Positions 1-8,663 of a stretch of DNA of 64,000 nt are shown piece after piece. The stretch is from assembly GCF_004793545.1 (NCBI RefSeq), contig NZ_SRYA01000023.1:19378-83377 (forward strand), in the 5' to 3' direction. Positions within the stretch are counted from its first letter, which is position 1; each line of letters starts with the position of its first letter. The translations under genes were made by a program, and so were the position numbers. Below the pieces are notes generated by a model. It saw nothing but the letters and a program-made list of their open reading frames with translations. It had not been told where the DNA came from and made no database searches. The stretch is from Petralouisia muris (GTDB lineage: Bacteria > Bacillota > Clostridia > Lachnospirales > Lachnospiraceae).

Positions 1-933
1 TACCATTTGAGCCATACGCGCAAACTGTCTGACGCCGTCTTTACAAATATGGCGATAAAGAACCGGATGAATTACGGCAAGTCCCTGCCCATGATTGCAG
101 TCTGTATAGGCTCCAAGCTGATGCTCTATCTGGTGCGCCTGAAAATCTGTCACTTTTCCAATTTTAAGGATGCCGTTTTCTGCCATGGCAGACGCCCACA
201 TCAATTCTGTCCTTGCCTCTTTGTCATTGATATCCTTTAACAGCAGCCGGATATTGCGGATTACATTACGCATTACGGCTTCTGCAATTTCATCCGATAA
301 CGTGACCTCCCGTGGGGAACCCAGATACGTTTCCATACTGTGGCTCAACGTATCAAAAGCTCCTGAAATCACCTGTCTTGGAGGAAGGGACATGGTATAG
401 GCTACATCCAGCACTGCGAATTCTGCATAAGCGCCCAATACCCCCGCTTTCTCCTTCGTATCCTCATTAGTGATAACTGCGCCGTTATTCATTTCCGCAC
501 CAGTTCCAGAAGCGGTAACAATTGCTCCCATGGGAAGAAATTCCGTGGGATACACATGATCTTTAAATTCCATTTCCCAGATATCTTTTTCGGCCGCTGC
601 CTGTGCCGCTATAATTTTGCAGCAGTCTATCACAGAACCGCCGCCTACTGCAAGGATAAAATCTACGTTTTTTTCTTTTGCAAGGGCTGCGCCTTCCTGC
701 ACTTTCTTATAAGTGGGATTGGGCATAATCCCCGGAAAATCAACAATCTCTTTGCCTGCTTCCTTCAGATAGCCGCAGATTTCATCATACACGCCGCTTT
801 TCTTTATGGAGTTTTTGCCGTATGCCAGCATAACGGTTTTTCCTGTTTTTGCAAGTTCTGCCGGAAGCATTTTAGCTGCCGCTTTGTCACCAAAATATAC
901 CTTTGTGGGATAAGAATAAATAAAATCCTTCAT
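1..933 (-). CDS. Iron-containing alcohol dehydrogenase (butanol dehydrogenase type), 3' end cut by window edge
   Basis: 311 codons are visible; the C-terminus lies beyond base 1. Family knowledge: group III (Fe-type) alcohol dehydrogenases reduce aldehydes such as butanal with NAD(P)H. The dinucleotide motif GGGSVIDCCK is present near residue 97, and the four metal ligands are all seen: D and H in FDTLSHSMETY, H in IEHQLG and H in NHGQG. The start ATG at 933 is chosen because GAAAGGAG sits 6-7 bases upstream. It is followed on the same strand after the double-flavodoxin lipoprotein and a second, degenerate paralogue, so it is probably the active dehydrogenase of a small redox cluster. Exact substrate is not deducible. 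Confident of the family. Confidence 0.9.
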   Translation of the reverse strand, partial: MKDFIYSYPTKVYFGDKAAAKMLPAELAKTGKTVMLAYGKNSIKKSGVYDEICGYLKEAGKEIVDFPGIMPNPTYKKVQEGAALAKEKNVDFILAVGGGSVIDCCKIIAAQAAAEKDIWEMEFKDHVYPTEFLPMGAIVTASGTGAEMNNGAVITNEDTKEKAGVLGAYAEFAVLDVAYTMSLPPRQVISGAFDTLSHSMETYLGSPREVTLSDEIAEAVMRNVIRNIRLLLKDINDKEARTELMWASAMAENGILKIGKVTDFQAHQIEHQLGAYTDCNHGQGLAVIHPVLYRHICKDGVRQFARMAQMV

Positions 934-1003
934 TGTTTTTCTCCTTTCGCTATTCCTTCTTCGTAAAAATACAGACAGGTTTCACTCTTTTTTCCTCTAT
1001 ATT

Positions 1004-2299
1004 TTAATTAAAATTCCCAGCCCACTGTCTGATTTCTGCTTCACTGTCCGCAACATCATTTCTGGAAAGGGACAGGGTATTATCGCTTACCGAAGCATCG
1101 GGCTGCAATTGGGAAATATCGCTTAACGTATTGGAAAAACCGCTTCCTCCATGTGTAACAAATGGAATAATCGTCTTTCCAGTAAAATCATATTCTTCTA
1201 AAAATGTATAAACCGGCATAGGCAAATCACCCCACCAATTGGGATAACCCAAAATAATTCTGTCATACTGTTCTAAGTTTTCTATATGATTTTTCAATTC
1301 CGGCCGCAAACTGGCATCCTGTTCCTCTGACACCTGTTCCACTAATGGATCGTGTTCCAGAGGATACTCTTGTGTCGTCTCAATTCGGAATAAATCGCCA
1401 CCCACTGTCTCCTGCACGATTCTTGCAACATACTCTGTATTGCCGTAAACCTCATTCTCTTTTACCACAATACTTGCACCTGCAATCGCATCCACGCCAT
1501 CCGTATTTTCATTCTCTGGTATGGAAAAGTAAGCGATTAAAGTCCGTGAAGAACCGGCGCCTTCTGCCTGTTCCTGCTCTGTCCCTGCAGACGCTTCTGT
1601 ATTGCCCGCAGGAAGCTGCAGCCCATTTACCCATTCCTTCACATCATCCTCCGAAGCCCTTGACTGGAACCTCTCTCCTTCCTGCCAGTCCCCGGTTCCT
1701 GCCAGTTCAGACAACAATTTTCCGCTTTCCCCTAACCCGGAAGTGGATGAGGTGCAGAAGGGAATCACCGTTTTCCCTGTAAAATCATTTGCTTCCACAA
1801 AGCCATTCACTGGCCATGCGGCAATTCCCCACCAGATAGGATATCCGATAAATACCGTGTCGTAAGAATCCCAGCCAGACACTTCTGTTGACCTCAATTC
1901 CACCGCTCTTTCCGCTTCATTGTCATGCTCTCTGGATACCCTGCTGTTTTCATTTGTCCAATCCAGATCCGCATCAGTATATGGCTCTGCGGGCTCCAGT
2001 TGAAAAAGCTCCCCGCCTGTTGCTGCTGCAATGTAATTTGCAATATTTTCTGTGTTTCCGGATGCCGAATAATAAACCACCAGCGTTTTCCCGGCTGTGC
2101 CGCCTTCATTTTCCTCATCGTTTTTTGCTTCCCCGTCTGAAGCTTCCGACGGCTCTGACACATCCTCGTTTGAATCAGAAACAATTTCCTTCTCCGGTTC
2201 ACGCTCTGTCTCCCCAGCGGTATTCTGCTGCCGGCTGCTGCAGGCAGTAAGACTAAAGACAAATACAATACTGATCAAACACGCAACAATTTTTCTCAT
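1004..2299 (-). CDS. Lipoprotein with two tandem flavodoxin domains
   Basis: 431 residues. The N-terminus is a lipoprotein signal ending in the lipobox LTAC (Cys20), followed by a Glu/Ser-rich linker to about residue 70. Two flavodoxin-like domains follow, at about 71-225 and 255-430, with FMN-phosphate-binding loops SASGNTENIA and, after an insertion, EVYGNTEYVA; each also has a GYPxWWG motif typical of this Clostridia flavodoxin subfamily. It should be tethered outside the membrane and carry two FMN groups for electron transfer; that role is inference. The ATG at 2299 overlaps the stop of the upstream dehydrogenase-like gene as ATGA and has AGGAGG 8 bases upstream, so translation is probably coupled. 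Longer upstream extensions of this frame lie inside the neighbour gene and are not used. Confidence 0.85.
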   Translation of the reverse strand: MRKIVACLISIVFVFSLTACSSRQQNTAGETEREPEKEIVSDSNEDVSEPSEASDGEAKNDEENEGGTAGKTLVVYYSASGNTENIANYIAAATGGELFQLEPAEPYTDADLDWTNENSRVSREHDNEAERAVELRSTEVSGWDSYDTVFIGYPIWWGIAAWPVNGFVEANDFTGKTVIPFCTSSTSGLGESGKLLSELAGTGDWQEGERFQSRASEDDVKEWVNGLQLPAGNTEASAGTEQEQAEGAGSSRTLIAYFSIPENENTDGVDAIAGASIVVKENEVYGNTEYVARIVQETVGGDLFRIETTQEYPLEHDPLVEQVSEEQDASLRPELKNHIENLEQYDRIILGYPNWWGDLPMPVYTFLEEYDFTGKTIIPFVTHGGSGFSNTLSDISQLQPDASVSDNTLSLSRNDVADSEAEIRQWAGNFN

Positions 2300-3327
2300 G
2301 ATAAATTCCTCCTCATTTCTGAAATAAATTTTTCCAATGCATCTATTCCGGCAAAAGCAATTTCTTCCTCTGTCTTGCCCTCCGGGGAAATTCCCCATAC
2401 ATGAAGGGCAAATCTCCGGAACTTTACCGGACGCTCCTGATAAATACCGCGGAAATAAGCTGGAATATCTTCACTGGAATTACATGCTATACAAATTCCC
2501 GTCTGATCTCCCTTATAGCTGCATTGAGTATCGATACATTTCCCCAATCGGATGATCCCATTTTTTGCCATCGCTCCATTCCACATCAGGTTGCTTCTCG
2601 CCCTGTAATCCTTCGGATTCAAAACTGCCGCTCTGAGATTGCGGATCACACTGCCCATAAGGGCTTCGGCAATATTATCTGATACATTATCTTCATCCGG
2701 CCCGCTGAAATAAATTTCCATAATGTTAAAAAAGATTCCTAAACCGCCGGATATCATTTGATTGTTAGGTACACTGTAGGTGTATACAGGGTCCATCAGC
2801 GCAAACCTGGGGCTGCATTTGGGGTAATCCCGCCCGATTTTGAGCTGCAGCTTCTCATTGGTGAGAACTGCCCTGCCATTCATTTCGCTTCCAGAACCTG
2901 CCGCCGTTACAATTGCCCCGAAAGGCAGCGGCTCACACTCAATAATGCCGGGACGCTCCCAGAATCTCTCCCAGATATCTCCGTCATTAACAGCCGCCAG
3001 GGAAATTGCCTTGCAGCAATCCATCACAGAACCGCCGCCTATGCCCAGGATCATATCTGCCTGGTTAGCTCTCGCCAGCTTCCGGCCTTCCAACACTTTT
3101 TCATAAGTTGGATTCGGCATGATACCGGAAAACTCAATGATATTTTTCCCGGCTTCCCTCAATATGGAAACCACTTCATCATAAATTCCATTTTTCCTGA
3201 CGGAGCCTTCTCCATAGCAGAGCATAACCGTATCTCCATAATTTTTCGTCAGACAAGCCAGGTATTCTTTGACACAGCCTTTCCCAAAATAGACTTTTGT
3301 TGTATTTTCAAAAATAAAATTATTCAT
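2296..3327 (-). CDS. Iron-alcohol-dehydrogenase-like protein lacking all metal ligands
   Basis: 343 residues, close along its whole length to the intact dehydrogenase at 1-933. The dinucleotide motif GIGGGSVMDCCK (about residues 95-106) is kept. A gap-free alignment by eye with the paralogue shows that the metal positions are all changed: Asp to Gly197, His to Asn201, His to Asp274 and His to Ser284. The reading frame is clean, the ribosome site (GAGGTGAAG) is good and its stop overlaps the next start, so it looks like an expressed pseudoenzyme, or one with altered chemistry, rather than a decaying gene. Possible roles are a regulatory or heteromeric partner of the active paralogue; this is inference. 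It is also shorter than the usual ~385 residues because the C-terminal domain is trimmed. Confidence 0.85.
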   Translation of the reverse strand: MNNFIFENTTKVYFGKGCVKEYLACLTKNYGDTVMLCYGEGSVRKNGIYDEVVSILREAGKNIIEFSGIMPNPTYEKVLEGRKLARANQADMILGIGGGSVMDCCKAISLAAVNDGDIWERFWERPGIIECEPLPFGAIVTAAGSGSEMNGRAVLTNEKLQLKIGRDYPKCSPRFALMDPVYTYSVPNNQMISGGLGIFFNIMEIYFSGPDEDNVSDNIAEALMGSVIRNLRAAVLNPKDYRARSNLMWNGAMAKNGIIRLGKCIDTQCSYKGDQTGICIACNSSEDIPAYFRGIYQERPVKFRRFALHVWGISPEGKTEEEIAFAGIDALEKFISEMRRNLS

Positions 3328-3338
3328 CCAGCTTCACC

Positions 3339-4394
3339 TCACTTACCCATCTGTTTCTCCCAAAAGGCCACGGCCTCATCCAGCCAGCCCTCTGCCGCTG
3401 TTTTTGTTCCCAGCCCGAATCCATGTCCAAGGCCGGGATAACTGTGGAACTCTGCGTCAATCCCAAGACCTTTTAAGGCATTTATTCTGTTTTCCATTGT
3501 CCGCCAATTTGCTATCCCGTCATTTTTTCCCACACAGGCGTAAGTGGGCGGATCATTTTCTGTATAATCGGAATGCCCTGTATACTGCATGACCACTGTG
3601 CCGGGACGGGGAAGGGAATTCCCTCCGAACTCTTCGGGGCCGTAAGATCCCAGCCAGGCCGCCATTCTTGCCCCTGCAGAACCGCCCCACAGAGAATAGC
3701 ATTCCGTATCCACCTCCAGTTCTTCGGCATGTTCAAAGATAAAGCTGATTGCCCGCGCCAAATCTTCACAAGCCGTCTGTGCTCTAGGACGATAAATCAA
3801 TGCAAAAGCGTGATATCCCTTTTTGGATAATTCCAATGCATGGGGAAAACTGTCCTGCATGGCCCCTACATAGGCAAAGCCGCCGCCTGCACTGCACAGG
3901 GCAAACTTCTCTCCGGCATTTCCTCGAAAGAAAAACAGGCCGGTATCTTCTTTTGCCGGATCAGCCTCTTTTTCCTCCTGGGTATAAATGTCATAAAAAA
4001 TCCTTTCTCCGGCTTCTGCCTGGGCTTTCATATAATTTGCAATCTCCACCGTCTTATCCGGATCGATATTGCTGTACCAGGTCAGACTGAGATTCCCCAG
4101 CGTATCCCCGCTGTAATATCCGCTGTCTGCTGGAAAAATCAATCTGCCATAGGCTCCAAAATCCGGATTGGATATAACTTCTGATATGGGAGTCTCTGCC
4201 GTATATGGTTCTTTGCTTTCTTTGGCTCCTCTCACGGGTTGTTCCTGCCTTTCTTCCTGCTGTCCAAAATCTCCTGCTGTTTCTTCCCCTGTGGATTCCG
4301 TATTTTCCACACTTTCCTGTGGATTTCCGGCGCCGCATCCAATCAAGAAAACCAGTAAGCAAACCAGACAAACTTCCGCTGCAATATGTTTCAA
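3339..4394 (-). CDS. Alpha/beta-hydrolase-fold lipoprotein (putative esterase)
   Basis: 351 residues from a TTG start at 4394, preceded by GGAGGTG with good spacing; ATGs at 4409 and 4424 lie in the same frame but have poor ribosome sites. The TTG start gives a textbook lipoprotein signal with LIGC (Cys20). A linker rich in Glu, Gln and Ser follows to about residue 65. The hydrolase domain carries the nucleophile elbow GGSAGA and a C-terminal GLGHGFG that supplies the catalytic His; a conserved YRP segment precedes them. Family members hydrolyse small esters. It is the first gene of a minus-strand run with the dehydrogenase-like and flavodoxin genes; the substrate is unknown. Confidence 0.85.
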   Translation of the reverse strand: MKHIAAEVCLVCLLVFLIGCGAGNPQESVENTESTGEETAGDFGQQEERQEQPVRGAKESKEPYTAETPISEVISNPDFGAYGRLIFPADSGYYSGDTLGNLSLTWYSNIDPDKTVEIANYMKAQAEAGERIFYDIYTQEEKEADPAKEDTGLFFFRGNAGEKFALCSAGGGFAYVGAMQDSFPHALELSKKGYHAFALIYRPRAQTACEDLARAISFIFEHAEELEVDTECYSLWGGSAGARMAAWLGSYGPEEFGGNSLPRPGTVVMQYTGHSDYTENDPPTYACVGKNDGIANWRTMENRINALKGLGIDAEFHSYPGLGHGFGLGTKTAAEGWLDEAVAFWEKQMGK

Positions 4395-4496
4395 CGCCTT
4401 CACCTCCATTCTTCTGATAACCATTCCGCCTGCACACAACATCCTCAATTTTTACCTGCAGTCCAGAGAACTTTCCTGTTTTCCTATAATATAAAC

Positions 4497-4530
4497 AAAA
4501 CGAGGCTTCATGAGAAGTCTCGTTTTGTTT
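4497..4530 (-). terminator. Intrinsic terminator downstream of the LysR gene
   Basis: A 12-bp stem (4497-4508 with 4515-4526, one G-T pair) with a 6-base loop is followed on the minus strand by a T-rich run. It separates the LysR transcript from the hydrolase/dehydrogenase cluster. Confidence 0.65.
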
Positions 4531-4575
4531 CTTAGTTTATACCTAAAAGTTATAACTCAATCTTAAATTCATTTT

Positions 4576-4712
4576 TCATTCTGTAACTCCATCTTCTGTA
4601 TCCTCCTTTATCTTCTGTATCCTCAATTCCATTTTGGAACCGTTAAAGCTGATCATCAGGACGCCAGCCATTGCCACCACAAAACCTATGAAAAAGCCTT
4701 CTGCACCGCCGC
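4576..4712 (-). pseudogene. Remnant of an EamA/DMT-type transporter
   Basis: About 45 codons remain in a frame shifted relative to the LysR gene, reading GFFIGFVVAMAGVLMISFNG and then a charged tail. This resembles one transmembrane helix plus the following loop of drug/metabolite (EamA) transporters. It begins inside the last codons of the LysR gene, without start codon or ribosome site, so it is a deletion scar in which the regulator's former neighbour was lost. The 13-base string CTTCTGTATCCTC occurs twice here (4590s and 4610s). Identification rests on one helix only. Confidence 0.4.
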
Positions 4713-5576
4713 AAGAAATTCTTTCACAGTTTCTGAAGGCTGAAGAGAATACAAAAGCCCATAGGGAATGCTGTGCTCCCACTCCACCGGGATGACCTTT
4801 AGCAGAGGATGCACGCTTGCCCAGCCGGAAATGGCCAGCAGCACATCCTCACTGTTTTCACAGCGGTTAAAGGCTTCCATGTTGTAGAAATCAAAATCCA
4901 CAATATGGATCTGACTGTGATTCTGCCAGATATCATCCCGAAGCCTGTCCACATAATCGCTCCAGTTCCGGCGCATCAGCATCAGATTCTCCCCGTACAA
5001 ATCCTCTATCTGCAATTTGTCCTTTGCAGCAAGCCGATGGTGAATAGAAACCGCGCAGCAAAAAGGTTCCTGAGATAATTCCAGTCCTGCGCAGCGGCGA
5101 AGGCCAAGCATGGTGTCATCAAAAATTCCACCCACCACATCAATATGTTTGCCAAGGTTTCCAAGGATTTCCCTGGCGTTTTCCGGCGTATTTTCAAAGG
5201 GAATAATCTGAAACTTCATATCCGGGCAATGCACCTGTATTCTGGTCCAAAGCCCCATCAGAAGCTGTGCCGGGGTCATAGGAGAACTGCCGATCCGGAT
5301 GACTTTTTCGTCTTTTTGCATGGCGTTTTTTGCCCGCGTCACAGAATCCCTGCAATACTGAATAATATATTTTGTATCCTGATACAAAGACTTTCCTGCG
5401 TTTGTCAGGGTTAATCCTCTGTGAGTCCGCTCAAATAATTTAACATCCAAAGAAGCCTCCAGCAGATTAATCTGCTTAATCACTGCGGTGGGAGTAATAT
5501 AGGCTTCCTCAGCGGCCTTGTTAAAGCTGCCTGCGTCTGCCACCCGGATAAATGTTTCAAGCTGCGGATTATACAT
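4686..5576 (-). CDS. LysR-family transcriptional regulator
   Basis: 296 residues, the usual length. The N-terminal winged helix-turn-helix covers about residues 1-60 (FIRVADAGSFNKAAEEAYIT, then LTNAGKSLY), followed by a type 2 periplasmic-binding-like effector domain to the C-terminus. ATG 5576 is favoured over the GTG at 5585 because AGAAGGTG is correctly spaced before it. LysR proteins usually regulate an adjacent gene in response to a small molecule. Downstream on the same strand lie a transporter remnant, a terminator and the redox cluster, so the cluster or the lost transporter may have been its target. Confidence 0.9.
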   Translation of the reverse strand: MYNPQLETFIRVADAGSFNKAAEEAYITPTAVIKQINLLEASLDVKLFERTHRGLTLTNAGKSLYQDTKYIIQYCRDSVTRAKNAMQKDEKVIRIGSSPMTPAQLLMGLWTRIQVHCPDMKFQIIPFENTPENAREILGNLGKHIDVVGGIFDDTMLGLRRCAGLELSQEPFCCAVSIHHRLAAKDKLQIEDLYGENLMLMRRNWSDYVDRLRDDIWQNHSQIHIVDFDFYNMEAFNRCENSEDVLLAISGWASVHPLLKVIPVEWEHSIPYGLLYSLQPSETVKEFLAAVQKAFS

Positions 5577-5613
5577 GATATTCACCTTCTCTTTCCTTTT
5601 TATGCATCCTGGT

Positions 5614-7878
5614 CTACTGTATAAACCATTCCACTACCATCCCCTGAGCCTTTCTGTCATAATAAATGTCCTGGTACTCCATCCCTTTCTGGCTGATTCT
5701 GGTTCCGAGAAACAACCCTGCTTCTTTTCCTTTTTCCGTGACTGCCTTGCAGCGCAGTCCATCCACAAGCTTTTCTTCTGACAATCCTCGCTCCTGGGAT
5801 CTTCGAATGATTTCAGCTCCTGATGTTTTCTTCACTGTATCGGCGTCCCTCAGTTCATTCAGCTTCACCGCCAGCTCCGGCGCAAGATATTTATCTGCGT
5901 AAGGAAACTGCTTTGCCTGGGTTTGGCTGATGAAAAATTCTGCTTTCTTCTTTTTCCTTCCTGTATTTGCCGGCTGCTTGCCAGTTCCAGCTGTACGGCC
6001 GGCTTCCTCCATTTCTCCGAAATACAGTTTTTCTCTCTCTTCTCCAGTGTATGCTCTGATTTCTTCCAAAAACGGTTCCCCGTACTTTTTAAATTTATGC
6101 TCGCCCACGCCGTTTACTTCCAGCATTTCTTCCCGGGCAAGGGGAAGCCGGACGCACATATCTACCAGTGTTTTATCGGAAAATATAATATAGGGCGGCA
6201 TTCCCTCCCGTCTGGCAATTTCACTGCGCAGGCTCCGCAGACGTTCAAACAACTCCAGACCCCTGGAATTCAGAATATCGGATTTGCGCCTGGAGACAGA
6301 AGAAGCAGGTTTTTCCGGAAGGGAGGATAATCCCCCTTTTACCTCTCTTACCACAACCTTTCCCATTCCCTGTGCAATTTCATCTGATTTGCCTGTCAGC
6401 CTTAACAGTGCATATTTATCCGGCGTAACTGTCAGATAACCTTCCATCAACATCTGGTTTATGATCTGCTTAATTCTCTGTTCTCCCAATTCCGCCAGGC
6501 TTCCGTAAGAGGAATAAGAGGTCATTCCATATTCCCTAAGCTTCGCCCTGTCGGCTCCTGCCAGCGTGCCTGCCGCCACATTAATTCCATACCTGCCCCG
6601 CATCTCTCTCACGCAGGAAATAATTTTTTCGGCCTGAGCCGTCACATCGGTTTCTTCAAATTCTTTTCGGCAATTGCCGCAGTTTTGGCAGTCTCCTCTG
6701 CTCTGTTCTCCGAAATAATTTAAAATATAGGCGCGCAGGCAATTTGCAGACAGACAGTAATAATTCATAATGCGCAAACGTTCGGTGTCTTTCTCCCGGA
6801 TGGCCGCAAGCTCTTCCTCGGTAAATTCCGGATTCTGCTCTTTACTCTCCAGCAGGAACTGATTAATCATCACATCCTGGGGCGAATACAGAAGAATGCA
6901 TTCTGCCGTCTCCCCGTCACGGCCGGCCCTGCCCGCCTCCTGATAGTAATTTTCCAGGCTCTGGGGCATATTGTAGTGAATCACATAGCGGACATTGGAT
7001 TTATCAATTCCCATGCCGAATGCATTGGTGGCAGTCATTACAGGACATCTGTCATAAACAAAATCCTCCTGACTCTGTCTGCGTTCCTCCTGGCCCATTC
7101 CCGCATGGTATTTTGCAGAAGGGATTGCCAAATCCTGCATTTTTTCAAAGAGAGCGTCCACATTTTTTCTGGTGGAACAGTAAATGATTCCGCTTTCTGC
7201 AGGATGCGCTTTTATGTAATCCAGTACAAACCGGTCTTTCTGTTTAGGCGTTTCCACCGCAAAATACAGGTTCCCGCGGTCAAATCCCGTAATCAGAAGT
7301 TCGGGCTGTCTCAGCCCGAGAACGCAGACAATATCTTCCCGAACATGCTCCGTGGCCGTTGCGGTAAATGCGCTGACAATGGGGCGGCGCTCCAACTGCT
7401 GCAAAAACCGGACGATTTTCAGGTAGCTGGGCCTGAAATCCTGGCCCCACTGGGAAATGCAGTGAGCCTCGTCCACCGTAAGCATAGAGATTTCCGCCTG
7501 TTTTGCAAATTCCAAAAAAACATAAGTTTCCAAACGCTCCGGCGCTGCGTAAATAATTTTATAGGTTCCTTTTGCAGCAAGCTGCAGAGCTTTCGCAATT
7601 TGATTTTCTGTTAAAGAACTGTTGATATATGCAGCATGGATTCCTGCCTGATTCAATGTCTGAACCTGATCCTTCATCAGGGAAATGAGCGGTGAAATGA
7701 CAATGGTAATGCCTGGCAAAAGAAGGGCGGGGACTTGATAACACAGGGATTTGCCTGCGCCGGTGGGCATTATGCCCAGTGCGTCCCTTCCTGACAAAAC
7801 AGCGTCTATCAGGGTTTCTTGTCCCTCTCTGAACTGACTGTAGCCGAAATACTTTTTTAAGATGTCAAATTTATTCAT
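5614..7878 (-). CDS. recQ: ATP-dependent DNA helicase RecQ
   Basis: 754 residues. RecQ unwinds DNA 3'-5' in recombination and fork repair. Visible motifs: Q-motif region FGYSQFREGQ, Walker A MPTGAGKS, DEAH box with the RecQ-type extension VDEAHCISQWG, motif VI QEAGRAGRDG, and the zinc-binding cysteines CxNCGNC of the RQC region near residue 385. An HRDC domain (LFERLRSLRSEIARREG) lies near residue 530-600, and a further ~140 residues complete the C-terminus. The ATG at 7878 matches the normal start (MNKFDILKKYFGY); the extra 51 codons upstream in frame read through the end of a broken ATPase gene and are not coding. A GGAAGG lies 13 bases upstream, longer than normal spacing. Confidence 0.95.
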   Translation of the reverse strand: MNKFDILKKYFGYSQFREGQETLIDAVLSGRDALGIMPTGAGKSLCYQVPALLLPGITIVISPLISLMKDQVQTLNQAGIHAAYINSSLTENQIAKALQLAAKGTYKIIYAAPERLETYVFLEFAKQAEISMLTVDEAHCISQWGQDFRPSYLKIVRFLQQLERRPIVSAFTATATEHVREDIVCVLGLRQPELLITGFDRGNLYFAVETPKQKDRFVLDYIKAHPAESGIIYCSTRKNVDALFEKMQDLAIPSAKYHAGMGQEERRQSQEDFVYDRCPVMTATNAFGMGIDKSNVRYVIHYNMPQSLENYYQEAGRAGRDGETAECILLYSPQDVMINQFLLESKEQNPEFTEEELAAIREKDTERLRIMNYYCLSANCLRAYILNYFGEQSRGDCQNCGNCRKEFEETDVTAQAEKIISCVREMRGRYGINVAAGTLAGADRAKLREYGMTSYSSYGSLAELGEQRIKQIINQMLMEGYLTVTPDKYALLRLTGKSDEIAQGMGKVVVREVKGGLSSLPEKPASSVSRRKSDILNSRGLELFERLRSLRSEIARREGMPPYIIFSDKTLVDMCVRLPLAREEMLEVNGVGEHKFKKYGEPFLEEIRAYTGEEREKLYFGEMEEAGRTAGTGKQPANTGRKKKKAEFFISQTQAKQFPYADKYLAPELAVKLNELRDADTVKKTSGAEIIRRSQERGLSEEKLVDGLRCKAVTEKGKEAGLFLGTRISQKGMEYQDIYYDRKAQGMVVEWFIQ

Positions 7879-8369
7879 ACTGGTATTGAATTTCCTTCCT
7901 TTTAAACTTTTTCCCAGGCGCCGATGCGGCCGCTTTATGCATAAAATAGCTGTACAGCTGCATCTCAAAGATCCTGTTTGACACTGCCGCAGCCCCTTCC
8001 TTATCTTTAATAAATCCCAGCATCGTTCCAATATTAATCACTTTGTTATATTCATGATATGGATATAACATTCCTCTAAAAAGGATATTCTGCGGCATTA
8101 TATTAAGTTCCGGATACTCCGTCACTTGTTTTATCATATCATCATACAATGTATTGGGCCTTTTGACCAATATTTTTACTGCTTCTTGAAGCCCTTCTCT
8201 TGCCCATGGACATTTTTTCATTCAGCAATTTACAGATATAAGAAACCAAAAACGGATAACCATAGGTATACTCAAATATCAGTTCAGACATCTCTGCCAC
8301 ATTCATACCAGTCATTCTGTTTCCCTCGTATTCCGTCAGCATTTTTTCAATGCCTGCTAGTTTCACCAT
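7871..8369 (-). pseudogene. C-terminal remnant of an AAA-ATPase-like protein
   Basis: Two frames together rebuild the end of an ATPase-like family common in gut Clostridia. The first frame (8369 to about 8220) reads IEKMLTEYEGNRMTGMN and YTYGYPFLVSYICKLLNE; the second (about 8221 to 7871) reads AREGLQEAVKILV, MLGFIKDKEG and FEMQLYSYFM. A frameshift near 8220 splits them and the ATP-binding half is missing. No start or ribosome site serves the second half. It abuts recQ, whose start codon lies just inside its end. Confidence 0.65.
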
Positions 8370-8663
8370 GGCTTTCCCACACTTTCTCCTTCCGTATTAA
8401 CTCCCGTTTACAAGTATTAATATACCACACAGCTTGGAAACCTGTAAAGCCTTCGGCCTTTTTAATATTTCCCCAGCGTTTAAGAATTTTCCGATTTGGA
8501 AAATATTTTTTTATTAATTCGAAAATTATGGTCTTTTCACCGAACCCAGACAGAGCTATATTATATTTGTTCAAACAAACAAGAAATGGGGCCTGATTTA
8601 TGGAAATAAGATTATCACAAAAAATAAAAGCAAACAAAAGAAATTTTTCTCCTATGAATTGCG
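8370..8663 (-). other. AT-rich stretch with no recognisable gene
   Basis: About 290 bases lie between two gene remnants. A 108-codon open frame crosses it on the minus strand, but it matches no family I recognise, is rich in Ile/Lys/Phe as expected of AT-rich DNA, and lacks a convincing ribosome site. I treat it as non-coding debris. Confidence 0.4.

Noticed and set aside
1345..2250. Plus-strand proteins opposite the flavodoxin lipoprotein
   Set aside because: They are antisense shadows rich in Ser/Pro/His without ribosome sites; the same applies to many other long antisense frames in the window.
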